A DNA stretch of 64,000 nt from Allolobophora icterica (lineage: Eukaryota > Annelida > Clitellata > Crassiclitellata > Lumbricidae), in the NCBI GenBank assembly GCA_963556255.1, contig OY744604.1, forward strand, positions 25,801,099 through 25,865,098, read 5' to 3'. The position numbers and the translations under genes are program-made. The notes below the pieces were generated by a model, which was given only the letters and a program-made list of their open reading frames with translations, made no database searches and was not told the DNA's origin. Below are positions 50,001 through 57,816 of the stretch, in pieces. Every line of letters starts with the position of its first letter. Position 1 is the stretch's first letter.

Positions 50001-50701
50001 CATGCAAGAAAATGAATAAAAACAGGATTAATGGATGGATGGATGGATGAATGGATCGACCGATGGATCGATGGATGGATCGATGGATGGATGGATGGAT
50101 GGATGGTGGATGGATGGATGGATCGACCGATGGATCGATGGATGGATGGATGAATGGATGATGAACGGATCGACCGATGGATGGATGGATGGATGGATCG
50201 ATGGATGGATGGATCGACCGATGGATGGATGGATGGATGGATGGATGGATGGTGGATGGATGGATGGATGGATGGATGGTGGATGGATGGATGGATCGAC
50301 CGATGGATCGATGGATGGATGGATGAATGGATGATGAATGGATCGACCGATGGATGGATGGATGGATGGATCGATGGATGGATCGACCGATGGATCGATG
50401 GATGGATGGATGGATGGTGGATGGATGGATGGATCGACCGATGGATCGATGGATGGATGGATGAATGGATGATGAACGGATCGACCGATGGATGGATCGA
50501 TCGATCGATGGATCGATGGATGATGGTTGGATGGACGAACGGCGGACGGACGGTCGGGCGAATCGACGAATTCGAAATTTGTTGAGTTATGTAAAACCTG
50601 TAAGCTTTGAATTCTGATCATTTACGATATCTTGAACCACTTCCAAGATACGAAGTAATTTTTCACGAGGTGGGTTCGTCTTTCTTTTCTCAATATCCAT
50701 A
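37198..50701 (-). CDS. Gene B: CARD-CARD-coiled-coil-NHL protein (complete, one damaged skippable exon)
   Basis: Exons in transcript order: 50701-50598, 49645-49361, 47494-47207, 46633-46395, 45038-44891, (44199-43781, damaged), 43466-43356, 41727-41626, 38084-37198. All other exons have AG acceptors, GT donors and matching phases. Without the damaged exon the coding bases sum to 2163, giving 720 residues. The protein would have two CARD-like domains (about residues 35-225), a Pro/Lys linker (about 225-305), coiled coil (about 305-425) and an NHL-type propeller (about 425-720). No signal peptide or membrane segment was seen, so it is probably cytosolic. CARDs bind caspases or adaptors; NHL propellers bind proteins or RNA. 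A sensor or scaffold in innate immunity or cell death is an inference. NHL proteins of the TRIM type carry RING and B-box at the N-terminus; none is seen here. Confidence 0.7.
38236..39367. mobile_element. 1.1-kb foldback-type DNA element, TA-flanked
   Basis: The ends CAGGCAATTCGTAAAACCAG and its inverse (ending CGAATTGCCTG) lie between TA dinucleotides. The inverted match continues far inward: motifs of the CAGGGATTTTGTAAAATGCC type, TTTTCTGTTTTCACACGACA against its inverse near 39165, and GTGAAGTTGTCGAG against CTCGACAACTTCAC near 39085. The whole element can fold on itself. There is no transposase frame. A TA duplication would fit Tc1/mariner or a few other groups; not assigned. Confidence 0.75.
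39900..40860 (+). pseudogene. Decayed hAT-like transposase
   Basis: Readable pieces: [18 protein letters not shown] (about 40050), [20 protein letters not shown] followed by a Q/C-HHVLD-type motif (ORF 40103-40486), [10 protein letters not shown] (about 40535), SYDWADNWF (about 40635) and [14 protein letters not shown] residues (about 40797). The order Asp region, HH motif, W region and CAE-RAIKVM matches a transposase family seen in many invertebrates as unnamed proteins. The fold would be RNase H-like with DDE residues. Stops and shifts break it, and a 37-bp palindrome (40103-40139) is inserted in the coding part. Confidence 0.6.
40103..40139. repeat. Perfect short palindrome in the transposase remnant
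   Basis: Arms of 16 bases (TTGCATTCCATAAGTT and its inverse) around a 5-base loop GTATT. It interrupts the transposase frame and is probably a template-switch product. Confidence 0.9.
40868..40975. repeat. TGTACA-rich tandem tract
   Basis: Repeated GTACATTGTACAGTT units with many overlapping TGTACA palindromes, near the right end of the hAT-like element. Confidence 0.75.
41626..41727 (-). CDS. Gene B exon: coiled-coil segment
   Basis: 102 bp, phase 1 to 1, acceptor TTTACAG and donor GTAAGC. It encodes [20 protein letters not shown], then [14 protein letters not shown], with heptad-like spacing. No paralogue was found in gene A, whose coil is encoded by one longer exon. Confidence 0.65.
41728..42307. 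other. Intron of gene B with a repeat fragment shared with gene A
   Basis: 41990-42090 resembles 62760-62870 (AGCTTATTCAC; GGTTGTCCA-AGAT; GTGGAG-TCCGAGT). Otherwise nothing recognised. Confidence 0.45.
42308..42646 (-). pseudogene. C-terminal fragment of a CR1/L2-type LINE reverse transcriptase
   Basis: The minus strand reads [20 protein letters not shown], then [16 protein letters not shown] and [10 protein letters not shown]. This is the conserved ITPVLK-LHWL---RI-FK region of CR1/L2 LINEs. An open frame of 112 codons remains, with no upstream domains. Confidence 0.68.
42647..43199. other. Intron of gene B, nothing recognised
   Basis: No coding motif, terminal repeats or tandem structure were noticed. 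Confidence 0.45.
43200..43272. repeat. GA/CAGA-rich simple repeat
   Basis: Runs of GAGAGA and CAGACAGA over about 70 bp. Confidence 0.9.
43356..43466 (-). CDS. Gene B exon: coiled-coil segment
   Basis: 111 bp, phase 1 to 1, acceptor TCCATCTGCAG and donor GTAGCA. It encodes [20 protein letters not shown], then [16 protein letters not shown], a clear heptad pattern. Joined either to the damaged exon upstream or directly to 44891, it stays in frame. Confidence 0.7.
43781..44199 (-). pseudogene. Gene B damaged coiled-coil exon
   Basis: It matches the intact 531-bp gene A exon (59372-59902) from the acceptor side ([20 protein letters not shown]) to the donor side ([13 protein letters not shown]) but is shorter by about 112 bp. 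Lesions: an in-frame TAG at 44084-44086, frame changes on either side of the central block ([20 protein letters not shown]), and a donor changed from GT to GC at 43780-43779. Both borders are phase 1, so leaving the exon out keeps the gene in frame. Confidence 0.75.
44303..44543. mobile_element. 241-bp MITE (CAGTGC family)
   Basis: Ends CAGTGCTTTTTTTC and GAACGAAAGCACTG. The flanks TATATGTG and CATATGTG are an 8-bp duplication with one mismatch. It shares its body (ATTTTAATAATAAAAACAAT and ATTGAGACCCCCTCC-type blocks) with 55464-55729. Confidence 0.82.
44545..44790. repeat. ATGC/ATGT tetranucleotide microsatellite
   Basis: About 245 bp of ATGCATGT and ATGTATGT units directly right of the MITE. 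The long open frames here (Met-Tyr-Val-Cys) are repeat artefacts. Confidence 0.95.
44891..45038 (-). CDS. Gene B exon: basic/helical segment before the coil
   Basis: 148 bp, phase 0 acceptor (ATGTTTCAG) and phase 1 donor (GTGAAT). It encodes [20 protein letters not shown], then [13 protein letters not shown]. It is the same length and clearly homologous to 60507-60654 in gene A. It is likely a helical extension, function unknown. Confidence 0.7.
45039..45604. other. Intron of gene B, nothing recognised
   Basis: AT-rich. Parts resemble the equivalent gene A intron around 61130-61440 (GCAGCGATTT-CCTCGATC). No gene. Confidence 0.45.
45605..46178. mobile_element. Dispersed repeat with an internal (CCA)n array
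   Basis: It begins near GCTGGTTTACCCGGCGTTGT and ends TTTATTTATATAGATGG, phrases I associate with a widespread interspersed repeat of invertebrates, but I cannot name the family. A motif GCGCCATCTGGCGAAT occurs twice inside. The homologous intron of gene A lacks this block, so it is a later insertion. The CCA array is at 45650-45820. Confidence 0.5.
45650..45820. repeat. (CCA)n microsatellite, about 55 units
   Basis: Nearly pure CCA with one CTA. The poly-His, poly-Pro and poly-Val open frames here are artefacts. Confidence 0.97.
46395..46633 (-). CDS. Gene B exon: proline/lysine-rich linker
   Basis: 239 bp, phase 1 acceptor (TGTTGAAAG) and phase 0 donor (GTAAGC). Pro/Lys-rich and low complexity: [16 protein letters not shown], then [20 protein letters not shown]. 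It is homologous to the longer gene A exon (61822-62198), which has more copies of the KPKPL-type unit. Probably a flexible linker between CARDs and coil, possibly with SH3-like ligand motifs. Confidence 0.72.
46634..47206. other. Gene B intron with traces of the LINE found in genes A and C
   Basis: 46710-46745 (GTGAATCCTC, AAGCACAC), 46847-46910 (CAATCAATAAA, GAAGTGTGG) and 46935-46975 (ACTGTCACAAGCAATCTC) align in order with 62905-63215 of gene A, which carries recognisable reverse transcriptase pieces. No open frame is left. Confidence 0.55.
47207..47494 (-). CDS. Gene B exon: second CARD-like domain
   Basis: 288 bp, phase 1 to 1, acceptor TTTGTTGCAG and donor GTATGT. CARD-like helices: [58 protein letters not shown]; and [13 protein letters not shown]. 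Same length and strong similarity to 8797-9084. Confidence 0.78.
47495..48882. other. Gene B intron between the CARD exons, mostly unrecognised
   Basis: A short self-inverse segment (GGTCTCGAGACC; CCGCGGTCTTGGTCTCGAGA) near 47838-47870 looks like the edge of a repeat. No gene seen. Confidence 0.4.
48883..49150. repeat. Degenerate minisatellite of about 40-bp units
   Basis: Six or so imperfect copies of a unit around AAACTAGAAGCTGGATGATC, then GATGAAAACAT. Confidence 0.7.
49361..49645 (-). CDS. Gene B exon: first CARD-like domain
   Basis: 285 bp, phase 1 to 1, acceptor TCTTTTTATAG and donor GTATGT. CARD-like: [60 protein letters not shown]. Same length as the gene C exon at 25640-25924, about four of five residues the same by eye. 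Confidence 0.78.
50031..50540. repeat. GGAT-based satellite array with CGAC interruptions, about 510 bp
   Basis: GGATGGATGGAT runs broken at regular intervals by GGATCGACCGATGGATCGAT, giving a higher-order unit of about 110-130 bp repeated roughly four times. Long open frames on both strands are artefacts. The homologous intron of gene C has only about 50 bp of this repeat (26290-26341). Confidence 0.92.
50598..50701 (-). CDS. Gene B first coding exon
   Basis: ATG at 50700-50698, one base after a splice acceptor (TTTTAATTTCAG). It encodes [20 protein letters not shown], then [14 protein letters not shown], ending in phase 1 at donor GTTTTA. It is three codons shorter than the gene C exon. 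An untranslated exon must lie upstream. Confidence 0.7.
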
Positions 50702-51800
50702 CTGAAATTAAAAGATTTTCTCAACAGTTAAAACGTATAACTTATGAACAGTTTTATATAATTGTTACTTATTCCAGGCAATACACTTCAATATATACGT
50801 ACACATCTGGAAAAAGAAACTGGATACAATTGACATTGTCTTTTGCAGATTTAGGAAGAGAGGAAAGTTGAGGATCATGATAAGTCCCTTAGGCGTTTGC
50901 GATCTCAAAGTGTCAACAAAAAGCTTTAAAGTCTTGATCATATTAAGCATATACCTTTAATCAAAGACTCCAATCCGTGGCGCGAATCTAGAAGTCGATC
51001 CTGTCACATCCGGTGCAAATGAAAATGCGACAACGGTTACTCCCCCTCTCGACCAAGATGATTCTGATGACTTAAACAATCGTCGCCTTTTGATTTCGTG
51101 CTAAAACAAAATCTTTGAATTTGATTCTGACATCAACTAAACAAAACTTTTACATTCCGACTCTGGTTCCAGTTAGGCGATAAATAAACGGATCTACGAC
51201 GTGAATGTCTGTCTGAAGCTCCCCAAACAGCCATTTTCCAGATACAACCAGTTCAACACTTTAAATCATTGTCAAACTCTTAAGCACTCACGGTTTAGCC
51301 TTCAAGAGCTCTCGTGGCTCCTCTCGACAATAAGTAGCCACACGAATAATGCGAAGCGTTTATTATATTGACCTGGAGTATTTACGATGCACTTCAAGTT
51401 GTAATAAGATCTTAGAAATTTATACAGCTCTAAACTAGTATCAACTGCTTATGCAGAAACTGCCAATTACGTAGAAGCAGTTTAAGGCGACAAGATCTAC
51501 ATTCTTAATTCTCTCGAATCCCAATATCTGACAGTATAAAGCACATATTCGAACTTCCATCTCGGCCGCAAGGTAAATATAGGCTGATTCACTAATCTAT
51601 CTGGAAACAGCTTCGTCTTCCCGTGTCCCATAGCTTACGTAATACAGTCGGCAAGTTACGTGTAACGAGTCACGAGGCTATTGTACATTTTATGTGCCCA
51701 TAATATTTAGCAACAAATGTCTCAAAGACTATGACACCATGCGAACACTAGTGTTAGCTTAACAAGACCTTACTGCCAATTAAATGAACAGATCTCTATC
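50702..51800 (-). promoter_or_regulatory. Upstream region of gene B, conserved with gene C
   Basis: It aligns in order with 27003-29000 upstream of gene C, with gaps. Promoter and 5' untranslated exon are expected here but not located. The donor-like GTAAGTAG seen upstream of gene C is ATAAGTAA here, so if it is a real donor in C it is lost in B. Confidence 0.45.
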
Positions 51801-52339
51801 TTTGTGTTGATATAGGTAAGCATGCATTTGGCTGCTTCCCTTCTTCTTCAAGTTCTCTGCTCTTGCTCAAAGGTCCAAAGGCGCCACTCCTTTCAATGCT
51901 CAGCTCATTCCTTCAGTTGACGTTGTTGTTTAGAATCTTTTGGCGCCATTATCGACATTATTATTATTACCATTATCGCCATTTTTATTATCAGTCAATG
52001 TGTGAAGCGTAAGATAATACTCATCTACTATCTAGCGACTCTTAAAGAACCATCTAAAGGCGTTAAAGCCTCTCCATCACATTCCAATAGGTACGACTTC
52101 AAATGAAAATGCTTATGGATGATTGTGTCTATAAAATTATATTCGTGAAATTCTTAGTTTCAGACAGATGGTCCAAACAATAGAAAGCAGTGTGTGGTCG
52201 TCATTCTATGCAACGGCGCGAGCAATGGGTCCCCAAGGGCTGCAAAATCTCCGTGATCGTCTACCCATTTGGCTTGAGAGAGGAGCACAGTGCTCACTGG
52301 CTGGTACATTTCGTTGCCATGCCGTCGAACAGACTACTC
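51801..52339. other. Intergenic, nothing firmly recognised
   Basis: Two overlapping open frames (52168-52449, 52190-52432) have no recognisable motif and no splice support. They are not called as genes. Confidence 0.4.
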
Positions 52340-52725
52340 ACGGAGGCAGAAAGGAGAATTGTCAGAGTAATTCTGTCCTTAATCAGAAGCTCTCGAATTT
52401 TGTCTCCATATACACGCGAGGAGTTTTGTTAATTAGCCTAAGCATTTGAAGAAAAACGTTCGGTTGTCATTTCTTTTGTTGTGTATCATGCGTGTTGAAA
52501 AAGTGTATTAAGGAATTCTAAGTGATCAATCAAAGTGGAAGCACAATGTATGCTATCGTATTCTGACTTTGGAAACAACATTGTGAAATATCAATAGCAC
52601 GCATTCTCACTTCATATGCAGATCTTCTGGCCTTCCAACACTTCCCTGAATTAACACGAGGGACACTTGCTCTCATCGCTTTGGAGCAGTCTTCTTGTTA
52701 AGACACGTCCGTTGCCTACACTCGC
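52340..52725. repeat. Left copy of a 0.4-kb direct duplication
   Basis: It aligns with 53893-54280 over its whole length (AATCAGAAGCTC-CGAATTTTGTCTC; GTGATCAATCAAAGTG; ATGCAGATCTTCTGG; GGA-CAGTCTTCTTGTTAAGA). Confidence 0.8.
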
Positions 52726-53892
52726 CACTCGAGTTATATTGCATACTTGTGTTAAAGCGCATCTGCTTAGAACTCTTTGATAGCCTAGCCATGTCCAGAG
52801 CACTATTGTCAAGTCCCTAAGTGCACCATATACCTGTTTAAGCTTAATAATGTATTTCCTAAGCCACGTATACCAGCACTCTAGCCTATAGGCTAATATA
52901 AGCGAACAATGGTCTTTACATTAATCCTTAATTGACAGTTTATAAACAAAATCTTTCATATTTTGAAAACGTCCCGTAGGGTCCTACCTCAAAAAAGTTT
53001 GTTATTGACATTAACACCTCAAAATAATGTCGTCATTTTCTGTTAATTTGTGAAAGACAGGCCTAGTGTTATATCATTAGCTTTAAAAATTATTCATCAC
53101 AATCAAGCAGTAAAACAGTAAAAGGCGTCAAGCGAATGCAGGGCCTGCCTGAACAAAACCGATGTTGAAACAAAGCCATATAAGTACAAGGACTGTTTCT
53201 GTGTACATAAATTCATATTCAGTAGACATGTTTAAGAGATGCCCCATGATGTTTGAGCACAATAGCGATGTCCGATGTGAACTGAAATCTCCTCGGGTAT
53301 TAGATGTTGACAGTGGCGTAATAACCATTTAGGGCCTAACGAGGTTGGACAAAGGCCCGGAGTCCCCCGATGTCTCTAGGGCCCCAAGCTTGTTAAGTAA
53401 AAAAATTGAGTTCGTAGTGTTTATTAAGATTTCGGAAAGATTGTTATAATACTGACAATTGACAGTGCATCTTGTGCACTTAAATCAGTCCAAGTAAACC
53501 TATCTGCTGCTCCGCGGTATGTGGTGAACTGACTGGTGTGCGTGATTCATGGAAACTACCATTGCTAGAGCTACAGCAATCTCAGCTATGTAGAAGATTA
53601 CACCGAAGTATGCTGTTAGAATGAGACTCAAATAGAAACTCTTGGATCAACTAAACAGTTACGAACGTATTCAAGATCCAGAAGTAGCTTTCAAGAGTCA
53701 TGTATTTTTCGCTATTGTAGGCACAACAAGTTTTCTTTATCCAAAATCTCTGCTGCACTCATCCGATGTTGATTTGGAATTAGCAGCAACAAAACTGCAG
53801 AAACATAATATTCATCGGACATTGGCCCCGATTTTAATTGTATCAGAGGCCAGGTCCTTGAGAAGTGAGTTCAGCAAGGAACTTGACATTCA
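52726..53892. other. Spacer between the two duplicate blocks
   Basis: It contains a probable transposon end at 53313 (CAGTGGCGTAATAACC) without a partner and a 91-codon open frame (53642-53917) with no recognised motif. No gene called. Confidence 0.4.
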
Positions 53893-54285
53893 CGGAGGCA
53901 GAACGGATCATGGTTAAAGTAATTGCGTTCTTAATCAGAAGCTCGCGAATTTTGTCTCGATACATGCGAAACGTTTTGTCACGATTTGAAGAGCGCATTT
54001 AAGTTCGCATTGGCAGAAAAACGTTCGACTGTCATTTCTTACATGTACAATTGTACATGTAAGTTCTATATCATGCATGCATGCTGAAAAGTACTATATG
54101 GAATTCTTAGTGATCAATCAAAGTGTAAGCACAACACATGTTACCGTATTCTGACTTCGGAAACAACATTGTTCAATATCACATGCAGATCTTCTGGTCT
54201 CCCAATCCCGTGCAATAACACGAGGGCCACTTGCTTTCATCTCTTTGGAACAGTCTTCTTGTTAAGACATGTCCACATTGTCCAT
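53893..54285. repeat. Right copy of the 0.4-kb duplication, with an inserted perfect palindrome
   Basis: See 52340-52725. At 54038-54063 this copy has a perfect 26-bp palindrome (two inverse 13-mers, CTTACATGTACAA and its inverse) that is absent from the left copy. Confidence 0.8.
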
Positions 54286-55463
54286 TGCCCACACACTCAG
54301 GTGCTTAGAATTTTTTAATCTATATTTTTTTATCTTGGTAAGTTGTGTTTAATTATATTATAAATTATCATTAGTTATCATTTTTTAAATTCGATCTCTT
54401 TGTCCCATATCGGCTATTGGTAAATTTTTAAGTTTAATAAATATCTGAGTCTATAGGTATTTTTATATTGATATGAACTTACTAAATATTTACCGGTGCT
54501 CTAGTTCTTAGATCAATTTCGGTACTCGGTAAGATAATCTAAAAGTTATAATTGTAACAAACTATGTTACAAGTGCTATCTAAATTTTTCTGAATACCGA
54601 TATTTGTTGACAGTTAGGCGGCTCGCACGTTTAGGCTGAGCAGCGACAGAGCCTAAGTCGCCTGTCGCGTAGCCTTTCGCTGTATGCCGCGACTTCTCGC
54701 CAACGCGACAGACGGATTCGCTGGTTAGTTGTTGCCCAGGAGTTCCCGCCAGATTGATAGTTACCGTCTTTGTCTACCGGGCTCCGCTAGAGGGAGCCAG
54801 GTTTTGGCGCGAATAAGACCGCTGCACGCTTTGAAGTGAGGCCTAGCATGAACAATAGCCACCTCTGCTGCCGCGGCCTAATAGTGAAGCGCCTGCACGC
54901 ATTGATCGTCAGCCTAGATTGTTTGAAAATAAGCGCGAGAGTTTGGCGCGAATTGCTCGCGCTTTATGTAGTTTGGCCGCGCAGATTCACTGAAAAAAGT
55001 GCAGCGTTTGGGCGCCAGAAGGAGACAGAATCTCGGGAAAAAGGCAATAGAGAAAGAACGTGTATTGATAGGAATTATTGAGTCGATACGATAGAGCAGG
55101 GGTTCTCAAACGGTGGTACGCGTACCCCTAGGGGTACGCCAGGTGTCGCTAAGGGGTACGCAAAAAAATTGAAAAAAAGAAATTTTCTGAGCTTATTCCT
55201 ATCTTTCTTTGATTAGCTATTGACTACTGAAGTCACTATTCTACGTCCACCATACGCTTCTTTTTCTTTAAATTTTCTATGAGTTTATGCCCATCTTTCT
55301 TTGATTAGCTATTCTACGTCCACCATACGCTTTCTTTTCTTAAAAGTTTAAATTTTCTCTGAGTTAATATCCTTCTTTCTTTGATTAGTTTTTCTATGTC
55401 TGTGATATATTTTTAATGTTGAAAAGTCACAGCCGCGTCATTGAATTTTTCACAACAAATAAT

Positions 55464-55729
55464 CAGTGCTTTTTTTCAGCCGGTACGCGCCGGAACGGCG
55501 TTCCGGCACCTCTTTCAGCTGCTAAAAAATAATTTACTTATTTTAATAATAAAAACAATAATTTACTTATTTTAATTTAATTTAAGTGTCTTTGAACTGT
55601 TTTCAGTGTTTATTGAGACCCCTCCTAACCCCAATCCCATTTTCTCGTGATTTTAGCCCGCCCAAAATTGTTGTGTTCCGGAACCCATTGTTCCGTTCCG
55701 GAACCTTTTTTTCTAGAAAAAAAGCACTG
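55464..55729. mobile_element. 266-bp MITE (CAGTGC family) inside the hAT
   Basis: Ends CAGTGCTTTTTTTC and GAAAAAAAGCACTG with exact 8-bp duplication CAAATAAT (55456-55463, 55730-55737). Same family as 44303-44543. It also has GGAACGGCGTTCC palindromes inside each end. Confidence 0.92.
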
Positions 55730-55789
55730 CAAATAATTATTATACAAACAACTATAATACTGCATAGTAGCATTATTATTTTAAAACCA

Positions 55790-56500
55790 ACAATTGATAA
55801 ATGGTTGAAAAAACAACCGCTTTAAAGAAAGCCAGAACCTCTCAACGCAACCGTTGGCACTGAATCTACCGAGACTGACACTCTAGACGCCAGAGTAGAC
55901 CCCAACGAGGACGACTGCACTCGTAAGCAGCGCAAGATTAGATGGTATGACGATAGTTATTTATCCTTTAAACTTCAATGTGTCATATGCAGTGAAAAAC
56001 TGTCAAATAATTCAATGATACCTTCTCTACTTCAGCGACATTTCAATACAAAATATCCACTTCTTCAAGGTAAACCACTTGAATTTTTTAAACGAATAAA
56101 AATGGAAATGCTACGAAGTAAGAAAAGTTTAAAGTCGTTTACTGCAGCTAGCTCGCAAGCATTAGAAGCATCTTATTAGGTAAGTTTGCGAATAGCTCAA
56201 CCGTAAACACGATTGTGGAAAGTCTAATATTAGGCTACCTGCTGCCAAAGATATTGTGACTTATCTGCTGGGACAAAATACTGCCAAAAACGACATTGTT
56301 CCTTTGTCGAATAGCACTGTTTCCCTATGCTTTCAAGAGTTAGCTTCTGAAGTAAAGAAGATCTTCATTCATAGGATCAAGCAAAGCAAATTTTTGCGAT
56401 TCAGTTAGATGAGAGTACAGATGTTACAAACTTTGCTCAATTCCTGGAGTATGTTAGATATGAACATGAACAGGCCGTCGAAGAAGAATTTTTTGCTGGG
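55790..56500 (+). pseudogene. hAT (ZBED/ZMYM-like) transposase remnant
   Basis: Readable stretches: a BED-like zinc finger (LQCVICSEKLSNNSMIPSLL, then QRHF), KPLEFFKRIKMEMLRSKKSL and FTAASSQALEAS, LPAAKDIVTYLLG and LDESTDVTNFAQFLEYVRY. The order and wording match transposases of the ZBED5/SCAND3 type. Only the N-terminal third to half is present, with stops and shifts. Confidence 0.75.
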
Positions 56501-57130
56501 GGTACGCCAACACTCGATTTTTTTACCTGGGGGTACAACCCGGTACAATAAAAATAAAGTTTGAGAACCCCTGCGATAGAGAACCGATAGTATTATCTCC
56601 TGTAGTTATTCTTTGTCATTCGAATAATTAAGATAATTTTAATTGAAATAAAGGCGTAGTCGTTTTCGGTAGCTAGCCTGATGGCGAAATAAAAATTTCG
56701 AAGCGCCACGATAGGTTTGAAAGCATATTAGAAAAACATACTGTCGTTCAAGCCGTTTTTATGGAGCGCCAGATACGTCAGGAGACAATGTTAAGTGCAT
56801 TTATGGAGCGCCAGCTTCGTCAGGAGACAATACTAAGTTCATTTGTAGCTCGTCAGTCAAGTCTTGACTCCATCATATACCGCCAGAAACAATCTTGAGT
56901 TCGATGCTAGGGAGCCAAACTGAACTTGTGGAGCACCAAAGCAAATTGATGAAGCGCCTGTGTGATGCTAGAGCACCAGAAAATCTAGATCTTGATGAAA
57001 CTGTAAATAAAACTTTTGTGGTACTTCCGAACTTTAGCGAGTCACAAGGAAGTTCTGAGCCTGTAATGGAGCCGCGAATGTCCACGTCGCCATTGGTGAT
57101 ATAACGGCATAGCGCCAATTTATATAAATC

Positions 57131-57816
57131 CGGAAGGCCCGGTAAATTTACAGAAACTTAGACGTGGTTCTCGGCTTAGTCAGAAGCCCTTAATGTGCTA
57201 TTTTAAATTGGGAACTAAGATGCGTATCCGTGCAAAGATTGTGCACGGACAGATATTCTCTTCATCCGAGGTTTAAATACGCCGCGTATGTTCGCTATAG
57301 GGAGCCAGGGACGCTAGAGTAGGCCTAGTGAGGTACATTGTACATAAGGTTTAAGTTATGAGGTAAAAGTTCTTTTAGTTGATGTTTACAAACTGAGTTG
57401 GATTGCTCTGCCTTCCGAATTCACCTATAAGTCAGCAGAGGCATAAAACTTTAAACAACTTTGTACATCATACTTTATACAGAGGCGCTATCGAAGTTCT
57501 TAGATAAAGCATTTAAATAATGCCTGTATATAAGATAGTTAATTTTGAACAAAGTCTTATATCATTAGGATCAATTCTTTAACATTTTAACGACGAGCGT
57601 GTACTAAAAATGACTGGGCAACCAATGCAACTCGTTAAAATTTAACGTATTTAATAAAATTTTAAACACAATCGAATGCAGTAAAGACTTAATTGTAAGT
57701 TTTCAGAGAGATTTTAAAAAGGACATATTAGGCCTAATTATGCCATAGAATTCATTATCGGTCTGATTATAAGGAGCTACAGAAATAATCTTATTTTAGG
57801 TAAAATAATTATTTTA
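57131..57816. other. 3' flank of gene A, no gene recognised
   Basis: Partly similar to the 3' flank of gene B. AT-rich near 57580-57790. Confidence 0.4.

Larger units (their letters stand above)
55097..56573 (+). mobile_element. hAT transposon (1477 bp) with degenerate transposase
   Basis: Ends CAGGGGTTCTCAAAC and GTTTGAGAACCCCTG with exact 8-bp duplication CGATAGAG (55089-55096, 56574-56581). The terminal GGTACGC/GGGGTACGCC and GGGGGTAC motifs are typical of Zaphod/ZBED-type hATs. A MITE is inserted inside (55464-55729). Confidence 0.92.
54600..57130 (+). mobile_element. Possible relic of an LTR retrotransposon (LTR-like plus gag-like), split by a hAT
   Basis: GC-richer block with short GGCGCGAAT repeats, then after the hAT insertion a helical, Gln/Arg-rich frame with two in-frame 42-bp repeats (FMERQIRQETMLSA; FMERQLRQETILSS, 56757-56840). 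Downstream comes a 69-codon frame (56895-57104, SMLGSQTELVEHQSKLMKRL). This resembles the N-terminal coil of gypsy-type Gag, but no protease or reverse transcriptase follows and no second LTR was found. Confidence 0.35.

Noticed and set aside
50028..50621. Two long frames of Met-Asp-Gly-Trp and His-Pro-Ser-Ile repeats
   Set aside because: Translations of the GGAT satellite, open on both strands for trivial reasons.
52168..52449. Overlapping 93- and 80-codon frames
   Set aside because: They lie partly in the duplicated block, but the frame is not kept in the other copy.
53313..53400. Transposon end (CAGTGGCGTAATAACC then GGGCC-rich)
   Set aside because: No inverted partner was found in the window, so the element cannot be delimited.
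53642..53917. 91-codon frame between the duplicate blocks
   Set aside because: No motif and no conserved counterpart.
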